A DNA stretch of 64,000 nucleotides from positions 104,549 to 168,548 of the forward strand of contig NZ_NPKQ01000011.1 of NCBI RefSeq assembly GCF_008329525.1, read 5' to 3'. Origin of the DNA: Tardiphaga sp. P9-11 (GTDB lineage: Bacteria; Pseudomonadota; Alphaproteobacteria; Rhizobiales; Xanthobacteraceae). Of the stretch, positions 61,123 to 64,000 are shown in pieces. The notes under the pieces are model-generated. The model saw only the letters and a list, made by a program, of their open reading frames with translations. It had not been told where the DNA came from and searched no databases. Numbering within the stretch: position 1 is the first letter of the stretch; every line of letters starts with the position of its first letter. The translations under genes and the position numbers were made by a program.

Positions 61123-61401
61123 ATGAACATGTCCGGCGAAAGTCTTCTTGTCATCCTGATCGTTGGCATCGTCGCGGGTTGGCTCGCAGGCCAGATCGTT
61201 CGTGGCGCGGGCTTTGGCCTGATCGGCGACCTGATCATCGGCATTCTCGGCGCATTTATCGGAAGCTGGCTTCTGCCCAAGCTCGGTATTCATCTGGGAG
61301 CGGGAATCGTCCGCGCAATCATCAACGCAACACTCGGCGCGATCGTCCTGCTTCTCATCATCCGGCTCGTGCGCGGCGGTGGGTTCGCGCGTCGCTACTA
61401 G
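61123..61401 (+). CDS. GlsB/YeaQ/YmgE family stress-response membrane protein
   Basis: 92 residues with three hydrophobic segments and the family Gly pattern: IVGIVAGWLAGQIVRGAGFGLIGDLIIG in pieces, then GILGAFIGSWLLPKLGI and a basic C-terminus. Transglycosylase-associated small membrane protein family, often induced by stress; function not established. ATG 61123 with AAGG upstream is used; an ATG two codons later is possible. Confidence 0.88.
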   Translation: MNMSGESLLVILIVGIVAGWLAGQIVRGAGFGLIGDLIIGILGAFIGSWLLPKLGIHLGAGIVRAIINATLGAIVLLLIIRLVRGGGFARRY

Positions 61402-61466
61402 CGATGAAGCGCCCTGATCTGTTCCGCGAGGCGCAGTACGCCTGAGGAATGATCCCTAGCCTAATG

Positions 61467-61667
61467 TTACCGCGCTTCCGGCTTCAGATATTTCGGAGGA
61501 TCGTTGCGATCCTTCTCTCTTTTAAGATTGTATGCATCCAGCGCCTGCTGACGTTTCTGTGCCGAGTCAGACAGATTATGGCGCCAATAATGAATCATCC
61601 AGATGGCACCGGCGATGACCGCCAGAATAAGGATCAATTCTGTACGGGTGAGCGGTGACTTATTCAT
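61467..61667 (-). CDS. Small hypothetical single-pass membrane protein
   Basis: 66 residues: MNKSPLTRTELILILAVIAG begins one membrane helix, followed by WMIHYWRHNL and a charged cytoplasmic or periplasmic tail with DAYNLKREKDRNDPPKYLKP. No family recognised. The start at ATG 61667 is the one that gives a short N-terminus before the helix; the frame is open for 16 more codons. Ribosome binding site is weak. Confidence 0.5.
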   Translation of the reverse strand: MNKSPLTRTELILILAVIAGAIWMIHYWRHNLSDSAQKRQQALDAYNLKREKDRNDPPKYLKPEAR

Positions 61668-61867
61668 GCGACGCCAGCATTTAATCTTCTCACTCGCTAA
61701 ATAGCGTACCCTCATTCCCCCACAACATTGTTATCAGCGATATAACTGCGCATAAAGAAACCCAGCGGCGTTGCCCTGCCTCAACAGCATAGCCCGGCTG
61801 TTGCAATGTGCATCCGGGCAACACATTCGGCATTGAACGTTCAGCCGCACTTCGCTGACACACCACC

Positions 61868-62359
61868 ATGCCTCCGACGTCTGATATCCCGACCCCTCCC
61901 ATGTCCCGCGTTTCGCTATGCCTGATCGACATCGGGCGCATGATCGTTGGCTTGATCGCAGCGATTATCGTCGCGCCCATGGCCATGGGAGTTCTGCTGC
62001 AGCTCAGCCTTCGGCCCACCGGCGGACTCGCCGCGCATCTCGGCGCGGTCGCCACCGCGGCTCTGCTGACTCTCGTTTTCGGCGTGGCGGGTTCGTTCAA
62101 GGCCACCGTTTTTATCGCCCTGCCCGGAATCCTCCTGGCGCGATGGGCCGGCATCATGTCGCCGGTAATGTGCATGATCGGCGGCGCCATCACGGGCGGC
62201 GGCTTCTTCGGCATCAGCGCCTTCGTCGGCTCCTCACTGCCGACCGAATGGGGGCTGATCGGCGCAGCGGCGTGCGGCGGAAGCCTTGCGGCGCTCGCTT
62301 ACTGGTGGCTGGCGGAGCGTCCGCTGCGGACAAAAGAAGCTCTGGCGCCGCAGCGATGA
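61868..62359 (+). CDS. Hypothetical multi-pass membrane protein
   Basis: 163 residues with about four hydrophobic segments (IVGLIAAIIVAPMAMGVLL; HLGAVATAALLTLVFGVAG; the SPVMCMIGGAITGGGFFGI region; GLIGAAACGGSLAALAYWW). No family recognised. Two starts possible, ATG 61868 and ATG 61901; neither has a good Shine-Dalgarno. Composition matches the genome, so it is probably real. Confidence 0.55.
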   Translation: MPPTSDIPTPPMSRVSLCLIDIGRMIVGLIAAIIVAPMAMGVLLQLSLRPTGGLAAHLGAVATAALLTLVFGVAGSFKATVFIALPGILLARWAGIMSPVMCMIGGAITGGGFFGISAFVGSSLPTEWGLIGAAACGGSLAALAYWWLAERPLRTKEALAPQR

Positions 62360-62683
62360 CCCGTTACCGTATCTGACGATCGGCACGTCAGCCGTGACTA
62401 TTGGCGCAAACGACCGCCCACGCCTCGCCGGACTTGAGCCACGCCTGACTGATATCAAGCCAATCCGCCAGTGGCAGCAACCGTAGCCGGGATGTCGCTC
62501 TGCGCGCCCGATTGAAAACTCCGCGTATTACGCGACGCTTTATGCTCGAGAGGTTTTTGCAGCGGCTCCTTTTCGTATCTGCAGCGGTCCTGTCGACAGG
62601 TGACACCAATCCGGGGCGATGCAGCCCCTAGAAGCTGCATTTCCCACGGCATCCTGGTCGCTCCGCACCGTTGGTCTGAGAGA
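62360..62683. other. Intergenic region between membrane protein and methyltransferase genes
   Basis: 324 bp between convergent genes. One 73-codon minus frame (62388-62609) lacks a ribosome binding site and is not annotated. No terminator with a clear T run was found; short GC-rich palindromes such as GGGGCGATGCAGCCCC near 62614 are present. Confidence 0.4.
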
Positions 62684-63745
62684 TCAAGCGCGTACTTCGA
62701 AGATCATATTGAAGGGCGTCTCGGTCGCGCGGCGGAAGCGCTTGAAACCTGCCTCAGTCGCGACCTGACGCAATTTGCTTTCACCTGCCTGGGCACCGAG
62801 CCCCAAGCCCACCTCCTGAGAGAGCGACGCAGGCGTACAAATGAATGTCGAGGCGTGATAGAAAATGGACCCGATCGGGTTGAGATTATCCTTGAGATTG
62901 TCATGAGCAAATGGCTCGACGATCATCCACGACCCGTCTTTGGCCAGTGTTTCCTTGACGTGCTTGCCCGCACCAACGGGGTCACCCATGTCATGCAGGC
63001 AATCGAAGAACGCCACCAGATCGTAGTCCTTTGCCGGAAAATCCTTGGCACTGGCTTGCGCGAATTCAATTCGGTCTCCGACCCCCGCTTCCTGGGCCAG
63101 GACCTTGGCGCGATCGATTGAAGGTTTGTGGTAATCAAACCCGAAGAACCTCGATTTGGGGTACGCCTGCGCCATCACGATGGTAGAGGCGCCGTGGCCG
63201 CATCCGACATCGGCAACCTTGGCGCCAGCTTTCAGTTTTGCTTCGACGCCTTCGAGCGTCGGAATCCAGTTCGAAACCAGATTGGCGTTATAGCCTGGCC
63301 TGAAGAAGCGTTCGGTGCCCGAGAAAAGGCACTTCGAATGCTCATGCCAACCAACGCCCTTTCCTGTTCGAAATGCTTCGGCGACCTTGGGTTCGTCGAG
63401 ATAGGTGGACTGCACGACATCGAATGCACCGGCGAAGAAAGCTGGCGACCCCTCCTCCGCGAACGCCATCGCTTGTTCGGCCGAGAGCGAAAACGCATTT
63501 TTTTCAGGGTGATAATCGATGTAACCAGAGGCGGCCTGGCCGGAGAGCCATTCGCGGACATAACGCTCATGCAGGCCGGTCTTCTTGGCAAGCTGTGAAG
63601 GCGTGAAGATATCTCCATCCGCCATTGCCTTGTAGAGGCCGAGACGATCGCCAAGCAGTATACTGGCACCGCCAAGTGAAATGCCCAGGTCGTTGACCAG
63701 CTTTCCTACGAGTGCGTTCAGCTTTTCAGGATTTGGTTCACGCAT
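62684..63745 (-). CDS. Class I SAM-dependent methyltransferase with N-terminal winged-helix domain
   Basis: 353 residues. The N-terminal part (about 15-100) resembles the winged-helix dimerisation domain of O-methyltransferase-like proteins (LGDRLGLYKAM, LAKKTGLHERYVREWL). The catalytic domain has motif I AKVADVGCGHGAST (about 175), FGFDYHKPSID and DLVAFFDCLHDMGDP. Substrate unknown; relatives include the Rv2258c-type proteins. ATG 63745 has GGAGG seven bases upstream; an in-frame GTG five codons earlier is less likely. Confidence 0.85.
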   Translation of the reverse strand: MREPNPEKLNALVGKLVNDLGISLGGASILLGDRLGLYKAMADGDIFTPSQLAKKTGLHERYVREWLSGQAASGYIDYHPEKNAFSLSAEQAMAFAEEGSPAFFAGAFDVVQSTYLDEPKVAEAFRTGKGVGWHEHSKCLFSGTERFFRPGYNANLVSNWIPTLEGVEAKLKAGAKVADVGCGHGASTIVMAQAYPKSRFFGFDYHKPSIDRAKVLAQEAGVGDRIEFAQASAKDFPAKDYDLVAFFDCLHDMGDPVGAGKHVKETLAKDGSWMIVEPFAHDNLKDNLNPIGSIFYHASTFICTPASLSQEVGLGLGAQAGESKLRQVATEAGFKRFRRATETPFNMIFEVRA

Positions 63746-64000
63746 TGCAGCATCCTCCACTTTGTGAAGAACAGCCCTTCGTTTAGTTAAGCACGACTGC
63801 CGGATTACAAGTGGGAGCCGAACGCCGTTCGATGGAGATTTGGGATTATGCGGGATTGTCCGCTCATGGCGGCAATGTATGGACCGGCTGCTGATCGCAA
63901 GTGAGATTATGCTTAGATAGCGGAAGTCGCTGATATGTATCCGGCCTGTTGATCGGCTCGCGGGCCGTGGCCTTGATGGGGATACGCACGCGCCTTTGGC
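63746..64000. other. Right-edge intergenic sequence
   Basis: 255 bp upstream of the methyltransferase gene. It should hold that gene's promoter. No gene, RNA or repeat could be supported up to the window edge. Confidence 0.4.

Noticed and set aside
62388..62609. 73-codon minus frame
   Set aside because: Starts at TTG with no Shine-Dalgarno, and lies between two convergent genes. The C-terminal half looks protein-like, so it could be revisited with homologues.

Overview
The window is chromosomal DNA from a GC-rich alphaproteobacterium. The gene content (tad pilus locus, cycM-type cytochrome, pim dicarboxylate operon with a Liv-type transporter, metF-metH, urt urea transporter) and the intergenic palindromes point to the Bradyrhizobiaceae/Nitrobacteraceae (Bradyrhizobium, Rhodopseudomonas, Afipia or Tardiphaga relatives). 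I cannot name the genus from sequence alone. I see no phage, transposase, CRISPR array, rRNA or tRNA gene.

Layout. (1) 1-3.9 kb, minus: urtA-urtB-urtC, a urea ABC transporter cut by the window edge, with a near-consensus sigma-54 promoter before urtA and a terminator-like hairpin between urtA and urtB. (2) 4.3-6.7 kb, plus: a cold-shock/RNA-handling group with a DEAD-box helicase, an IF-1 paralogue and a CspA protein. (3) 6.8-20.1 kb: a tad/Flp pilus locus. Minus-strand TadE/TadG-like pseudopilins, a stand-alone pilus N-domain protein and a fatty-acid-hydroxylase-like membrane protein face plus-strand flp, cpaA, cpaB, cpaC, cpaD, cpaE, cpaF, tadB, tadC; a minus-strand TPR lipoprotein (TadD) closes it. 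(4) 20.3-31.6 kb: leucyl aminopeptidase, an NlpC/P60 hydrolase, a Nudix hydrolase, a yej-type peptide ABC transporter with two tandem solute-binding proteins, and a membrane-anchored cytochrome c. Several of these act on peptides or murein fragments. (5) 31.8-42.3 kb: kdsB, pheA, a YCII protein, a luciferase-like oxidoreductase, metF-metH, a small secreted Gly/His-rich protein and glpK. (6) 42.4-59.4 kb: a FAD oxidoreductase, then a minus-strand operon matching the Rhodopseudomonas pimFABCD genes for dicarboxylic acid beta-oxidation, divergent from an IclR regulator and a branched-chain-type ABC transporter with two near-duplicate binding proteins. Together these look like uptake, CoA activation and beta-oxidation of dicarboxylic or fatty acids under one regulator. 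(7) 59.5-64 kb: small hypothetical and membrane proteins, a GlsB/YeaQ-type protein, a hairpin-rich region behind a strong promoter, and a methyltransferase.

The most interesting unexplained items are the hairpin-dense segment at 60.4-60.9 kb with its own promoter, the palindrome between pimF and the IclR gene, two copies of one 130-bp palindromic element flanking pimD, the urtA control signals, and the AT-rich gene-free stretch before metF. Most of the window is ordinary core metabolism, and I found no clear evidence of a wholly new multi-gene system.
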